Shown: piece by piece, positions 9,401 through 17,870 of the stretch | How the letters are laid out: every line of letters starts with the position of its first letter | How positions within the stretch are numbered: position 1 is the first letter of the stretch | Assembly (NCBI RefSeq): GCF_010671605.1 | Contig: NZ_JAABOO010000001.1 | Span: 1,364,001 to 1,428,000, forward strand | Direction of reading: 5' to 3' | DNA length: 64,000 bases | Origin: Leptobacterium flavescens | GTDB lineage: Bacteria > Bacteroidota > Bacteroidia > Flavobacteriales > Flavobacteriaceae | The notes under the pieces: generated by a model | What the model saw: the letters and a program-made list of their open reading frames with translations, nothing else | Told to the model about the DNA's origin: nothing | The model's database searches: none | Translations under genes and position numbers: made by a program

Positions 9401-11372
9401 CCGGATAATCTCTTGTAGCATCCGATTTAATATAATCAGGGCCCGTAACAGCCGTTAACAACCAGTGCGTAGCGTAAGGTTTAAGTTGACGCTTTTCAAA
9501 ATATGATTCTCTTTCAGGCTTATCTACAACTCCTATGGTTCTAGTTAATGTTTCATGATTATATACCGGTAACGAATAATGATAAGTTTTACCATCGGGC
9601 GAAGTAATTTTATATCCCCCAATCCCATCTTCCGTATCAAATGGTTTAGGTTCATTATTTACAGGAAGTAATAAACCCTTTTGCTGAGCTATATCGTTAT
9701 TAATCTCTTCATTGGTAAAAACCTGGACAAATCTTCCATCTTTTTTCCTTGAAGCCTGTGTATCAGCACTTGAAAGGTTTAAATAGTCAAAAATATCATT
9801 ACTATTCGTATTATTTTGAAAAGTAACTGGATTTATATTTAAAGAAGATGAATATTCATTATCAAAAGTAAAATAGATATCATTCTCAAAATCAGTATAA
9901 CTTGACTGAGTACTACCCGAAAGAGGTAGCTTGTAATTCAATGTATAGTCAAAAATACTTTTGTAATCCCGGGATAATCCCATAAGTGCTCCATTTTCAT
10001 AAATTTTAGGCCTCATATTTCCTGATAATCCTTGAGCATCCACACGATACCCGTCATATGCAGGAAAAACCGCATTGTTGTATTTGAGTTCAGCACTTGC
10101 ATTAGTAATACCAACTTCGTTTATATCCATAAAAGAATCTCCTTGTTGAACAAATTCAACGTTAGTTCCATCGCAAGTATCTCCAATAGGTAATGTTCCA
10201 ACCAAACTACAGTCACATTCTGCTTCAGAATTAACAAAAAAAGTAGTTGTATGAACCTCTGTTTCCGGAGGGCTGATCGTATAAACTTCACATTTATATT
10301 TCCCTACCTGATTTCTTGCCTGGTTTAAGTTCAAAACTCCACTAACAAAGCTATTTTTAGAAGAATTTAAGGCCCATCTGATCTTTTGTTTACTAAATCC
10401 AATAGTATAAAGACCTTGTACATCACCATTAACAATGGCAGGTATTGGTATAAAGAAACCCCATCCTGTTCTTTTGTAATTATAATCATTGGCACTTACT
10501 GCTTGCTGAAATCCTATGTTTACACCTGCTTCCGATGCACCTATCCCTCCGGAGATACCTACTCCTGAAGATGATAGATTTAAATCAATACTATAATTTT
10601 TCCCCTGCGAGGTTCCTGCATAAGAAAGATTAGCTGTAGGCTCTGCTTTGGTAAAAAAACTAAAACCCAATCCAACACTTCCGTGTTTTCCTCCTTCTCC
10701 TAAACCAATATTTCCTCCGACCGTCACTCCCAAACCTCTTTTATCATAGGATAAAGTTCCTAGATCTATTCCAAAGCCATCATTGGATGAAAATTTAAAA
10801 GCTCCTGATCGGATCGAGAAACCATCAGTTCCAAGTGAACCACCAACTCCTAATGCAGAATTACTATAACTAACAGAGCCTCCAAAACCTTTATTGGAAT
10901 TATGAGATACTGATAGACCGAAGGATTGTCCGGAAGCTAGAGAAGTATAATTCGCTCGAAAAGAATGTGTCGTTTCAGTGCCCCCAGCATCATAGAATCT
11001 TTCCGTAAATTTACCTGCATTCCAATCATCGGGATATCCATTTACAGAACGGTTTATCGCTCCCGGATTAACATTCCACCCCAGGCCTACCCAGGAAGCT
11101 TCCTGATCAACGGCTACACCTCCATGATATGAAAGCGCTAAGGGATAACCTCCCTCCGGAGATGGCACGTTTAAAAGCGGTAATACATAACTTAGGTCTC
11201 CTGAAAGTAAACTAACCATATCGGTTGCATCTACAGGTTCAAACCCGGCTGCTTCAGGTGCTATTGGTCCGCTGTTAGATGCCAACAGCATATTATACGG
11301 AACAAAAGTCTGGAGAAAATTGAGTGTTAAAAACACTGCAATGACTTTGTGTGAAAATCTGGTTTTGTTCAT
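6432..11372 (-). CDS. Large secreted SpvB/TcB-like partner of the RHS protein
   Basis: About 1646 residues from the ATG at 11372. The same frame also has a TTG seven codons upstream at 11393, but the ATG gives a normal signal peptide start (MNKTRFSHKVIAVFLTLNF). After the signal, the segment PLLNVPSPEGGYPLALSYHGG with VGLGWNVNPGAINR is characteristic of the N-terminal region of Bacteroidota RHS/SpvB-type proteins. A Gly-rich block (about 150-300) and long beta-rich stretches follow; YD repeats appear only in the last ~60 residues (YEYDDEGRLIRTY). It has no RHS core or effector domain of its own. Together with the next gene it resembles the TcB-TcC pair of Tc toxins; joint shell formation is inference. 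Confidence 0.75.
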   Translation of the reverse strand: MNKTRFSHKVIAVFLTLNFLQTFVPYNMLLASNSGPIAPEAAGFEPVDATDMVSLLSGDLSYVLPLLNVPSPEGGYPLALSYHGGVAVDQEASWVGLGWNVNPGAINRSVNGYPDDWNAGKFTERFYDAGGTETTHSFRANYTSLASGQSFGLSVSHNSNKGFGGSVSYSNSALGVGGSLGTDGFSIRSGAFKFSSNDGFGIDLGTLSYDKRGLGVTVGGNIGLGEGGKHGSVGLGFSFFTKAEPTANLSYAGTSQGKNYSIDLNLSSSGVGISGGIGASEAGVNIGFQQAVSANDYNYKRTGWGFFIPIPAIVNGDVQGLYTIGFSKQKIRWALNSSKNSFVSGVLNLNQARNQVGKYKCEVYTISPPETEVHTTTFFVNSEAECDCSLVGTLPIGDTCDGTNVEFVQQGDSFMDINEVGITNASAELKYNNAVFPAYDGYRVDAQGLSGNMRPKIYENGALMGLSRDYKSIFDYTLNYKLPLSGSTQSSYTDFENDIYFTFDNEYSSSLNINPVTFQNNTNSNDIFDYLNLSSADTQASRKKDGRFVQVFTNEEINNDIAQQKGLLLPVNNEPKPFDTEDGIGGYKITSPDGKTYHYSLPVYNHETLTRTIGVVDKPERESYFEKRQLKPYATHWLLTAVTGPDYIKSDATRDYPDESDLGYWVRFDYGKWSDAYVWKTPYGEDYTVSDEDEDIKTKVHGRKQIYYLDKVKTRTHTALFVKNIRQDNKSEDWTYQAVGLAKFPSASEFDTPQFSIPSQNSLRLEKVVLVKNEDDNTSKASGSNLANTGSVNITYNGEKTETASYNMEDKVLDVNDNIQNALNKAIKVIDFGAHYSYDLATNSPNASSGRLTLNGVSFKGKSGVQLLPSYTFEYDDSYDFNIDKKNEWGYHIDKPEVWSLNKVITPTGGQIIINYENDEVKSSIPTQEVSFNNETTGEYSARFNGTIIENGQVYGRYLVETNGQINLLNSTVKNISHDQQTCQGDNNNGTETIVEYDGPGTVLSGNNGIFTIKTTNPINYQIDPFTDCSGSGYHDDLIIKMEIGSSVQTGGGIRVNSISTVDEENRTYTIGYNYNDPNTGQTSGVVSYIPFAKGADETVPYGSELPPPIPMYEYVSVENVLGTYNSSSNILTKTVHKFKVLDLKDVQDIKFGDLFEITSQTNFDVHNSAQNKDVEAKSINVKDNFSCIGQILEISSYNSFGQLISKTVNDYASTDEITKGISQESFQTYKEVDYASGNLKDEWLLNASTKIIYPSVLKSTTITQGGYTTTTYFDKHDDITGQLLETRVYGSDGRAFKTEIVPAYTKYSDMGSKVDNISNKNMLTQATASYNYLFDPNDVPDPWKEIGVGITTWKSWNNDVWRKHRTYTWKGSLNADGTFQNYSDNFNWATSATSQTSDWQKISEISKYDNYSMILETIDINGNALATKMGDNDTKIFAVGNAGYDEIFYSGAEDPIGNNFSGEVYKAGAAIVDDTKMHSGKSSVRISANVKAFAAIPKTTGNYRVSVWVEKTNYSTTRVKTGSQTISYNEGEKVIAGNWVQLNFDVPVTANQEVYITTISGTAYYDDFRMHPVRSSMTTYVYNEWNELTHILGTNNLGTKYEYDDEGRLIRTYVEVVDIGSIVGGFKKISENTYRYQRGSEIGGN

Positions 11373-11407
11373 AATGTTATCTTTTTTATTCAAAACTCCC
11401 TTATTAA

Positions 11408-12034
11408 TCAGGGCAGCATCTTGTTAAAATTTAATTTTGGTTCATCTTTTAAAGGGTCCAGAGGTATTTTAAAAGTCACCTCTCCCGTAAATAATCCAAT
11501 ATCTTCTATACTAAGATTGATATGGTCCTGTTTCATTAATTGCTCTTCTTTCGGATAGACCAAAAGCATACTTGTCCTATTACTCATTCCGTACATCCTG
11601 GGGTATATATAATCCAGCAATGCTATAGTATCACGTTTAGGAGTGTACAGATGTACTTTATTTGTCATTCCAAATGCCAGCTGATTGACCAGGAGTCCAA
11701 ACCTGTTACGGTCATGAGCAGTACTGCTCAGCAGCTCCTGATTATTTCTGGACATAGATAGATTGAAATAGAGATACTCTCCATATTTTTCACGCAGGCT
11801 ATCCACTCTTTTCTCATTTATGTCCTTTCCCAATTCCTGCTTTACCAGCAGATCTGTCGGGCGGTATGTCAGGGTAAAGTCAATACCGTTTATGGTTTTA
11901 TGCTGTACATATCCATTAGGTTCTTCCTTTAAATGTGCCCATAAAGCTTCTTCAGTATCGAAGCTTTTTTGAGTACAGGAAATAAAGCTTATCAGGCCCA
12001 ATATTAGAATGATATGTTGTTTGTATTTTCTCAT
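11408..12034 (-). CDS. Lipoprotein of unknown function in the RHS operon
   Basis: A 208-residue protein with a lipoprotein signal peptide: hydrophobic stretch IILILGLISFISC with the lipidated Cys at residue 20, followed by TQKS. The mature part has no motif I recognise; it is mixed alpha/beta with no further membrane helix, so it should be a periplasm- or surface-exposed lipoprotein. It lies between the Skp-like gene (14 bases) and the large SpvB-like gene, which points to a role in assembly or anchoring of the secreted products of this operon. Confidence 0.7.
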   Translation of the reverse strand: MRKYKQHIILILGLISFISCTQKSFDTEEALWAHLKEEPNGYVQHKTINGIDFTLTYRPTDLLVKQELGKDINEKRVDSLREKYGEYLYFNLSMSRNNQELLSSTAHDRNRFGLLVNQLAFGMTNKVHLYTPKRDTIALLDYIYPRMYGMSNRTSMLLVYPKEEQLMKQDHINLSIEDIGLFTGEVTFKIPLDPLKDEPKLNFNKMLP

Positions 12035-12048
12035 TTTTTCTGATCTTC

Positions 12049-12582
12049 TTAAATTCCCTGATATGATTTATTAAGGCCTTCCAACACCTCCCTGGTAAGA
12101 TCGGATGCCTCATGCGCATACATGATATTTCCGTTGCCGCCGGCACCAAAAATGATCTTAAAACCATTGTTCTTTCCATACTCTTTTACATAATCATTGA
12201 TATCATTAATGACTGTCTGTGTCATTTTCTGATCTTCTTCCTGTATCTGCCGCTGCACAGCCTGCTGATAATTGTTGATCTGCTGCTGTTTACCATTCAG
12301 CAGCTCCTGTTGAAGCTCCTTTTCCTTCTTACTCATAGAAGCTCTCTCTTTCTCATATTTCTTAAGTTGATTTTGCCAATCCACAATCAGGCTGTCCACA
12401 TTGGCTTTTAGAGTGGTTGCTTTTTTATTAAAAGCTTCCTGTTCTACTTTGGTTCTATCATAACCTTCAAGGAGTTTATTGACATCTACATAAACCAATT
12501 CGGATTGTGACTGGAAATAAAAGAATGAGAATACGCTTCCAATTAAGGCTATTAATGCGAGGGGTAATGCTAGTTTATTCAT
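12049..12582 (-). CDS. OmpH/Skp-family periplasmic chaperone
   Basis: A 177-residue protein with an N-terminal membrane or signal segment (LALPLALIALIGSVFSFFYF), the strand LVYVDVNKLLEGY, a long charged and Gln-rich coiled coil (about residues 45-125, e.g. KEKELQQELLNGKQQQ) and a C-terminal strand-helix region with FKIIFGAGGNGNIMYA. This is the order of OmpH/Skp proteins, whose helical tentacles hold unfolded outer-membrane or secreted proteins in the periplasm. A dedicated copy inside an operon of large secreted proteins suggests its clients are the GIGTT and RHS proteins encoded beside it. The usual skp locus next to bamA is not here, so this is probably an extra paralog. Confidence 0.8.
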   Translation of the reverse strand: MNKLALPLALIALIGSVFSFFYFQSQSELVYVDVNKLLEGYDRTKVEQEAFNKKATTLKANVDSLIVDWQNQLKKYEKERASMSKKEKELQQELLNGKQQQINNYQQAVQRQIQEEDQKMTQTVINDINDYVKEYGKNNGFKIIFGAGGNGNIMYAHEASDLTREVLEGLNKSYQGI

Positions 12583-12612
12583 GATCGTATTTATAATTTT
12601 AAGTGTTGAGTT

Positions 12613-13914
12613 TTATTTTGATTTTCCCGGAAGCAACTCTTCCAATCTTGACAGACGTGTTTCCAATTTTTGATTAGCTTCTTTTTGTTCTTTAAGCTTT
12701 TTTTCCTGCTCTAAAGTGTAGAGTGTCAGCTCTTCAATCTTTTCCAGAAGTTTCATATTCATAATCCCCAATTCAACCCCATTAGCCTCCATTTCCACAG
12801 CAGAAGGGATATTGGGTAAGTGCTTGTTTTGCTGAATATATTTCTGAAGTTCTTCTAAAGTGCGGAGATCATAATCGTTGGCAAAAACATAGTCCGGGCC
12901 AGGAACGGAAAGGTCTACTTTTACCTCCTCGGCATGAACTTTTCCTTTTACGGTAAGTTTGGAATCCGGAGAAGTAGTTCCAATACCTACATTACCTAAT
13001 GAAGTTCCATCTGTTTTAGTAGCTAAAATGGTGTTTCTGTCTAAAGATTTAATAAGGTCCAGATCCCCTCCAGCCGAATTCGTATTAACTCCATTTCCAT
13101 ACTGATAAGTCCCTCTAAGTGCCCAGTTCATTGCTCCGGTTACACCACTGTATCCCAAAGGTACTATCCGGGCAACATTTTTATCTGTATTGTTAGTAGC
13201 TAACCTTACCCTGATCTCATCTGCAACCTCCAGTTTAGCATTTGGATCAGTTGTTCCGACTCCCATATTACCGTTATAATCTATAATAGCGTCGACATTC
13301 TCACCACCACCTACACTAAATTTTATATTCCCCCTCATATCAAGGCCTTCAAAATACCCGGCTATCAGTTTAATATCTCCTTTATCAGAATCAGAATCTC
13401 TTTGCCCCACCGAAATCCAGGAACCGTTATTAGTATTTTTATTTCGAACCATCATATAGAGGTTCCCATCTCCAATTTTTCCATCTCGATATCCCATTAA
13501 TCCATAGGCCATGGAATCATAACCATTCTGACCAATTCTAGGGCCGGTAGCTCCGTGAGATATAATATCTCCGTCGCCTCTGAGCTCTCCTCTGAAATAA
13601 AACTTGCTGGCATCGAAAATCATGAACTCATTAGTGCCGTTCAAAACTTTAAATTGAAAAGCGTTTAGGTTGTTAGAAGCAAACCCTGTAGTGGCTCTTA
13701 TTATACCATCCTTATCAATCCAGTTCGTATAAAGTGCTCCATTATCGGAAGTTTGAAGCGTTAATATATTATCCGAATCTGCTTTAACATGTAAAGGACC
13801 GGATGGGTTAGTAGTACCAATCCCGGTATTTCCTGTAGAAGGAAAGGTGTTTTGCGCAGTTACCCCCCAGGTAAACGCTAATGCACAAAACGAAATTAAT
13901 TGTTGCTTGTTCAT
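12613..13914 (-). CDS. Secreted GIGTT-repeat protein with coiled-coil tail
   Basis: A 433-residue protein; signal peptide about 1-20 (ALAFTWGVTAQ), then NTFPSTGNTGIGTTNP. Motifs of the GIGTT type recur near residues 32, 217 and 310. The C-terminal module shared with its paralogs (KVHAEEVKVDLSVPGPDY onward) occupies about 325-400, followed by a Lys/Glu-rich coiled coil (EQKKLKEQKEANQKL in spirit) and LSRLEELL at the end. The central region (about 60-300) is unlike the neighbours. It ends one base before the start of the gene order's upstream partner at 13916, so the genes are translationally close. The role is likely a surface or extracellular fibre; unknown ligand. Confidence 0.8.
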   Translation of the reverse strand: MNKQQLISFCALAFTWGVTAQNTFPSTGNTGIGTTNPSGPLHVKADSDNILTLQTSDNGALYTNWIDKDGIIRATTGFASNNLNAFQFKVLNGTNEFMIFDASKFYFRGELRGDGDIISHGATGPRIGQNGYDSMAYGLMGYRDGKIGDGNLYMMVRNKNTNNGSWISVGQRDSDSDKGDIKLIAGYFEGLDMRGNIKFSVGGGENVDAIIDYNGNMGVGTTDPNAKLEVADEIRVRLATNNTDKNVARIVPLGYSGVTGAMNWALRGTYQYGNGVNTNSAGGDLDLIKSLDRNTILATKTDGTSLGNVGIGTTSPDSKLTVKGKVHAEEVKVDLSVPGPDYVFANDYDLRTLEELQKYIQQNKHLPNIPSAVEMEANGVELGIMNMKLLEKIEELTLYTLEQEKKLKEQKEANQKLETRLSRLEELLPGKSK

Positions 13915-13915
13915 T

Positions 13916-15208
13916 TTATTTATTTTTTAAAAGGTTTTCCAGTTTTTGAAGGCGCTCTTCCTGATTTTTGATTTTCTTCTCTTGCTCTAAAGTGTAGAGG
14001 GTCAGCTCTTCAATCTTTTCCAGAAGTTTCATGTTCATAATTCCCAACTCAACTCCATTGGCTTCCATTTCCACAGCAGACGGGATATTGGGTAAATGCT
14101 TGTTTTGTTGAATGTATTTCCGAAGTTCTTCTAAAGTGCGGAGATCATAATCGTTAGCAAAAACATAGTCAGGTCCGGGAACAGAAAGATCTACTTTTAC
14201 CTCTTCGGCATGGATTTTCCCTTTTACGGTGAGTTTGGAATCGGGAGAAGTAGTTCCAATACCTACATTTCCGTTAAACATGTTAGCAAACAGATATGCT
14301 TTATCCAGAAGTTCGGTATTTGTATATTCGAGTTGAGATCCTGCCTGATGTCTGATAAAGTAAGTTCCTTCATCCTGATAAATAATTCCCCCTATGTCAT
14401 TATAAGTACCTGATGGGCGCACCCATTTCTGTATACTCTCATCCCATTTTGGAGGGCCTGAATTACCTGTAAGCCACTCATCTCTAATCCAGCTATTAGC
14501 AGCACTTCCAACAGTCGCCCCTATCGTTGTTTTTCTAAGTTTCACTCCATTATTCACATGTAGTAAATATTCCGGAGAAGTGGTTCCAATACCTACATTT
14601 CCATTGCTTTTAATAACCATATCAGAATTATGATTATTTACTCTAAAGGTCATCTCATCGTTGGAATGATCATATTGCATTCCTCCTACATAAGAATCAT
14701 CCTGGTCAGCAAATCCGAAATATGCATCCCTGTTATTCGGAGTGAGAATAGATATCATTCCATTATCATTGTCTTCAACTGTAATATCAGAAAAGCTATG
14801 AGGGCTTCCTCCTGAAGCTCCTTTATATACGAAAAGCCTGGATAGAGGGTTAGTAGTCCCTATTCCTACATTACCACTATTATTTATGTACATTGAAGGG
14901 TTAGTAATGCTGTTATTGTTTACGGCAAAACGCAAGACAGAACTGGATTCAAGCCCTCCTCCATAACCTGAATAATTTGTTACCAGTCTGATATTATCTC
15001 CACCATTTCTTTCAATCTGAATCCCCTGAATTCCAGTATAAGTTCCTTTAAACAGAGCATGAGTAGAGCTACTTGTGTTTAATTCCAATAAATGAGCTGG
15101 TGTTATAGTTCCAATTCCAACATTCCCTGAAGAAGGAAAAGTATTTTGAGCATTTACCCCCCAGGTAAATGCCAATGCAAATAGTGAGATTAATTGCAGT
15201 TTTTTCAT
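13916..15208 (-). CDS. Secreted GIGTT-repeat protein with coiled-coil tail
   Basis: A 430-residue protein whose start (KLQLISLFALAFTWGVNAQ, then NTFPSSGNVGIGT) is very close to that of the 12613-13914 paralog, so these two share a recent N-terminal ancestor. GIGTT motifs lie near residues 30, 115, 205 and 315. The conserved C-terminal module (DYVFANDYDLRTLEEL, NKHLPNIPSAVEMEANG) is followed by a short coiled coil ending LQKLENLLKNK. The middle part is individual. Spacing to both neighbours is a single base, which indicates one transcript and coupled expression. Confidence 0.8.
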   Translation of the reverse strand: MKKLQLISLFALAFTWGVNAQNTFPSSGNVGIGTITPAHLLELNTSSSTHALFKGTYTGIQGIQIERNGGDNIRLVTNYSGYGGGLESSSVLRFAVNNNSITNPSMYINNSGNVGIGTTNPLSRLFVYKGASGGSPHSFSDITVEDNDNGMISILTPNNRDAYFGFADQDDSYVGGMQYDHSNDEMTFRVNNHNSDMVIKSNGNVGIGTTSPEYLLHVNNGVKLRKTTIGATVGSAANSWIRDEWLTGNSGPPKWDESIQKWVRPSGTYNDIGGIIYQDEGTYFIRHQAGSQLEYTNTELLDKAYLFANMFNGNVGIGTTSPDSKLTVKGKIHAEEVKVDLSVPGPDYVFANDYDLRTLEELRKYIQQNKHLPNIPSAVEMEANGVELGIMNMKLLEKIEELTLYTLEQEKKIKNQEERLQKLENLLKNK

Positions 15209-15209
15209 C

Positions 15210-16367
15210 TTATTTGCTTTTTATAAGTTCTTCCAGTTTTTGAAGGCGTTCTTCCTGATTTTTCAATTTTTTCTCGAGAATTTGAACCCTGGAGTTCTTA
15301 GAATTAAGCTCCGTTTGTTGTTTCAAGGTATAAAGCGTCAATTCTTCAATCTTTTCCAGAAGCTTCATATTCATAATTCCCAATTCAACTCCATTGGTTT
15401 CCATTTCTTTTGCAGATGGAATATTGGGTAAGTGTTTGTTTTGTTGAATGTATTTCTGAAGTTCTTCTAAAGTGCGGAGATCATAATCGTTTGCAAAAAC
15501 GTAGTCAGGCCCCGGAACGGAAAGATCTACTTTTACTTCCTCGGCATGGACTTTTCCCTTTACAGTGAGCCTGGAATCGGGGGAAGTAGTGCCTATTCCA
15601 ACGTTTCCATTCTGATGAAGGCCAAAAGTTCCTCCGGAAGTTCTAAGCAGTAGACCATAATACCCTGCAATCTGAACGGAAGTTTTATTATTAGCTGTAG
15701 ATAGCCCGGTAAAATTACTTCTTCCTAATCCATACCAGGGACTATCATTCACTCTATCATTAATATTGTTTGTAGAATATCTTAATGCTCTTACACCATC
15801 ACCATTAACATGAAGATTAGCAGAGGGGTTAGTAGTTCCAATACCTATATTTCCGTTCTGTGGGTTAATGATAAATCTATTCCATACTTCCTGATTCGAA
15901 TACTTGGTACCAATCCCAAAATTATTCCCCCCGAAATTTTCCTCGGAAAAGCCCATATTAATCCCGGTAGCTCCACCATCCTGTCTAAGTTGAATTATAG
16001 GATTATCAGATTCATTATTATTATCCGTATCGGCATCCAAAATAAAAATCGCATCCCCTAAAACACCACTGGAAACATGTAATTTACCGGAAGGATCTGT
16101 AGTTCCGATTCCCACCTTTCCGTTTGAAGTCAACGTTAAAATATCTGACCAGGTAGCTGTATTATGCCTTCCCTGAATACTTAATAAAGTCTTTCCCCCC
16201 GGATCTGAATTAATAATTCGATGCCCAAAACCTGACCCCCAACTAGACGAAAACCAGGTGATTGATTTACCTGTGTAGTTGTTGGCAACTAAATTGTCAA
16301 AATTTGTAGTCTGTGCGTTTATGGAAATCGCTGACAAAAAGGCCCCCGCCAATATTATTTTTCTCAT
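15210..16367 (-). CDS. Secreted GIGTT-repeat protein with coiled-coil tail
   Basis: A 385-residue protein, the shortest of the set; signal peptide about 1-18 (LAGAFLSAISINAQ). GIGTT motifs occur near residues 90, 176 and 258. Residues about 180-265 (SANLHVNGDG, DSPWYGLGRS, GGTFGLHQNGN) are nearly the same as the middle of the 16376-17638 protein, although the N-terminal parts of the two are unrelated, evidence of module exchange. The C-terminal module and a longer coiled coil (two LxxLE heptad blocks, ending LQKLEELIKSK) complete it. It starts eight bases after the stop of the upstream paralog. Confidence 0.8.
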   Translation of the reverse strand: MRKIILAGAFLSAISINAQTTNFDNLVANNYTGKSITWFSSSWGSGFGHRIINSDPGGKTLLSIQGRHNTATWSDILTLTSNGKVGIGTTDPSGKLHVSSGVLGDAIFILDADTDNNNESDNPIIQLRQDGGATGINMGFSEENFGGNNFGIGTKYSNQEVWNRFIINPQNGNIGIGTTNPSANLHVNGDGVRALRYSTNNINDRVNDSPWYGLGRSNFTGLSTANNKTSVQIAGYYGLLLRTSGGTFGLHQNGNVGIGTTSPDSRLTVKGKVHAEEVKVDLSVPGPDYVFANDYDLRTLEELQKYIQQNKHLPNIPSAKEMETNGVELGIMNMKLLEKIEELTLYTLKQQTELNSKNSRVQILEKKLKNQEERLQKLEELIKSK

Positions 16368-16375
16368 AATCTCCC

Positions 16376-17638
16376 CTATTTATTATTTAATAATTGATTT
16401 AATTTCTCTTCCAGCTGTTGAATTTTTGTGTTCTGCTTTTTAAGTAATTCCAGTTCTTCCGTTTGTTTTTTGATTTTTCTCTCCTGTGCCAGAGTGTAAA
16501 GCGTCAACTCTTCAATCTTTTCCAGAAGTTTCATATTCATAATTCCTAATTCAACTCCATTGGCTTCCATTTCCACAGCAGATGGGATATTTGGTAAATG
16601 CTTGTTTTGTTGAATATATTTCTGAAGTTCTTCCAGAGTACGGAGATCATAATCATTGGCAAAAACATAGTCCGGCCCAGGAACGGAAAGGTCTACTTTT
16701 ACCTCCTCAGCATGGACTTTTCCTTTTACAGTGAGTTTGGAATCTGGCGAAGTAGTGCCTATTCCGATGTTTCCGTTCTGATGAAGTCCAAAAGTTCCTC
16801 CAGAAGTCCTAAACAGCAATCCATAATATCCGGCAACCTGGACGGAAGTTTTATCATTAGCAACGGATAGTCCAGTAAAATCACTTCTTCCTAATCCATA
16901 CCAGGGACTATCATTGATTCGATCATTAATATTATTTGTAGAATACCTTAATGATCTTATACCATCACCATTAACATGAAGTTTAGCGGAAGGATTGGTA
17001 GTTCCTATCCCCAATCTCCCATTATTAGTCAACCTCATATATTCTGAAAGCTGGTGCTGACCGTTGGAATCACTATTATTTACATTTCTGTACAGCCATC
17101 TGAACCCATAATTAGATCCTTCAAAAACTCCTTTGCTTGTATATTGGTTGGTCCCGAAATAGTAGTCTTTTCCATCATTATTACTTCTATAAGCATTAAA
17201 GCCCAAATAACCTGCCCAGTTATTGGCATTTCCTCCCCAATTGGATTCGTATGACCAATCAAGGTGTAATACTCCTGAAGTACCAACCGTAGTTCGCCCT
17301 TCAACCTGAAGTTTACTCAGAGGGTTCGTAGTTCCTATTCCTACATTCCCCCCGTTAAACCAGGAGTAACCATTAGAATTTATAAGGAATTTATCTTCGC
17401 CAGCATCATTCCTTCCATAAATATATCCGTTAGATTGTCCGTTCAGAGCAAGCCTATAACTTCCATTCTTATCAATTGTAAGGTAATCTGTCCCTCTAAT
17501 AATTCCATTAACATCTAATTTAACGGATGGATTGGTAGTCCCTATTCCAACATTCCCATTAGCATCTTCATGTACCTGCGCAGAAGTAATTGAAGCAATG
17601 AAAGTGGCAACAACTGAAATTAAAATCTTTTTATCCAT
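16376..17638 (-). CDS. Secreted GIGTT-repeat protein, first gene of the long minus-strand operon
   Basis: A 420-residue protein with a signal peptide (MDKKILISVVATFIASITSA). Residues 1 to about 210 match the left-edge paralog at 227-1537 almost residue for residue; residues about 212-300 instead match the 15210-16367 protein; the C-terminal module and coiled coil (ending EEKLNQLLNNK) again match the left-edge copy. It is thus a mosaic. GIGTT motifs are near residues 28, 96, 208 and 297. The gene is the promoter-proximal member of the operon running to 2024 and is transcribed divergently from the secretion operon at 17871. Confidence 0.8.
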   Translation of the reverse strand: MDKKILISVVATFIASITSAQVHEDANGNVGIGTTNPSVKLDVNGIIRGTDYLTIDKNGSYRLALNGQSNGYIYGRNDAGEDKFLINSNGYSWFNGGNVGIGTTNPLSKLQVEGRTTVGTSGVLHLDWSYESNWGGNANNWAGYLGFNAYRSNNDGKDYYFGTNQYTSKGVFEGSNYGFRWLYRNVNNSDSNGQHQLSEYMRLTNNGRLGIGTTNPSAKLHVNGDGIRSLRYSTNNINDRINDSPWYGLGRSDFTGLSVANDKTSVQVAGYYGLLFRTSGGTFGLHQNGNIGIGTTSPDSKLTVKGKVHAEEVKVDLSVPGPDYVFANDYDLRTLEELQKYIQQNKHLPNIPSAVEMEANGVELGIMNMKLLEKIEELTLYTLAQERKIKKQTEELELLKKQNTKIQQLEEKLNQLLNNK

Positions 17639-17707
17639 AAACTTATTTTTTACTTGTTAAGAAAACTTTGATTATTTTTTTGAAATAAATTCCTACATTT
17701 AGAGTCA

Positions 17708-17737
17708 CAAATGTAAGAATAAATTTTTATTTTGCAA
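17708..17737 (-). promoter_or_regulatory. Promoter of the GIGTT/RHS operon
   Basis: On the minus strand TTG (17737-17735) is followed after exactly 19 bases by TACATTTG (17715-17708), a full match to the Bacteroidota -33/-7 consensus TTG-N19-TAnnTTTG. It lies about 70 bases upstream of the first GIGTT start codon, so a leader of roughly 60 bases is expected. Confidence 0.65.
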
Positions 17738-17817
17738 GAAAAATATTATAGTATATTAATTATTATATATTTAATAAAATTATTTTTTCTTATAAATAAT
17801 TAAATATATATTTACAC

Positions 17818-17825
17818 TATATTTG
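17818..17825 (+). promoter_or_regulatory. Putative -7 element of the secretion operon
   Basis: TATATTTG fits TAnnTTTG and lies 46 bases before the pseudopilin start codon. The surrounding sequence is almost pure AT and no clear TTG is found at the usual distance, so this promoter may need an activator or be only approximately placed. Confidence 0.45.
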
Positions 17826-17870
17826 TAGGAATAATATTATATAAATGATCATAATTATAAGATAAAAACT

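Noticed and set aside
227-17638. Reading the GIGTT proteins as part of a prophage tail
   Set aside because: There are no capsid, terminase, portal, baseplate or integrase genes; each protein has a signal peptide, and the motif is common in non-phage Bacteroidota surface proteins.
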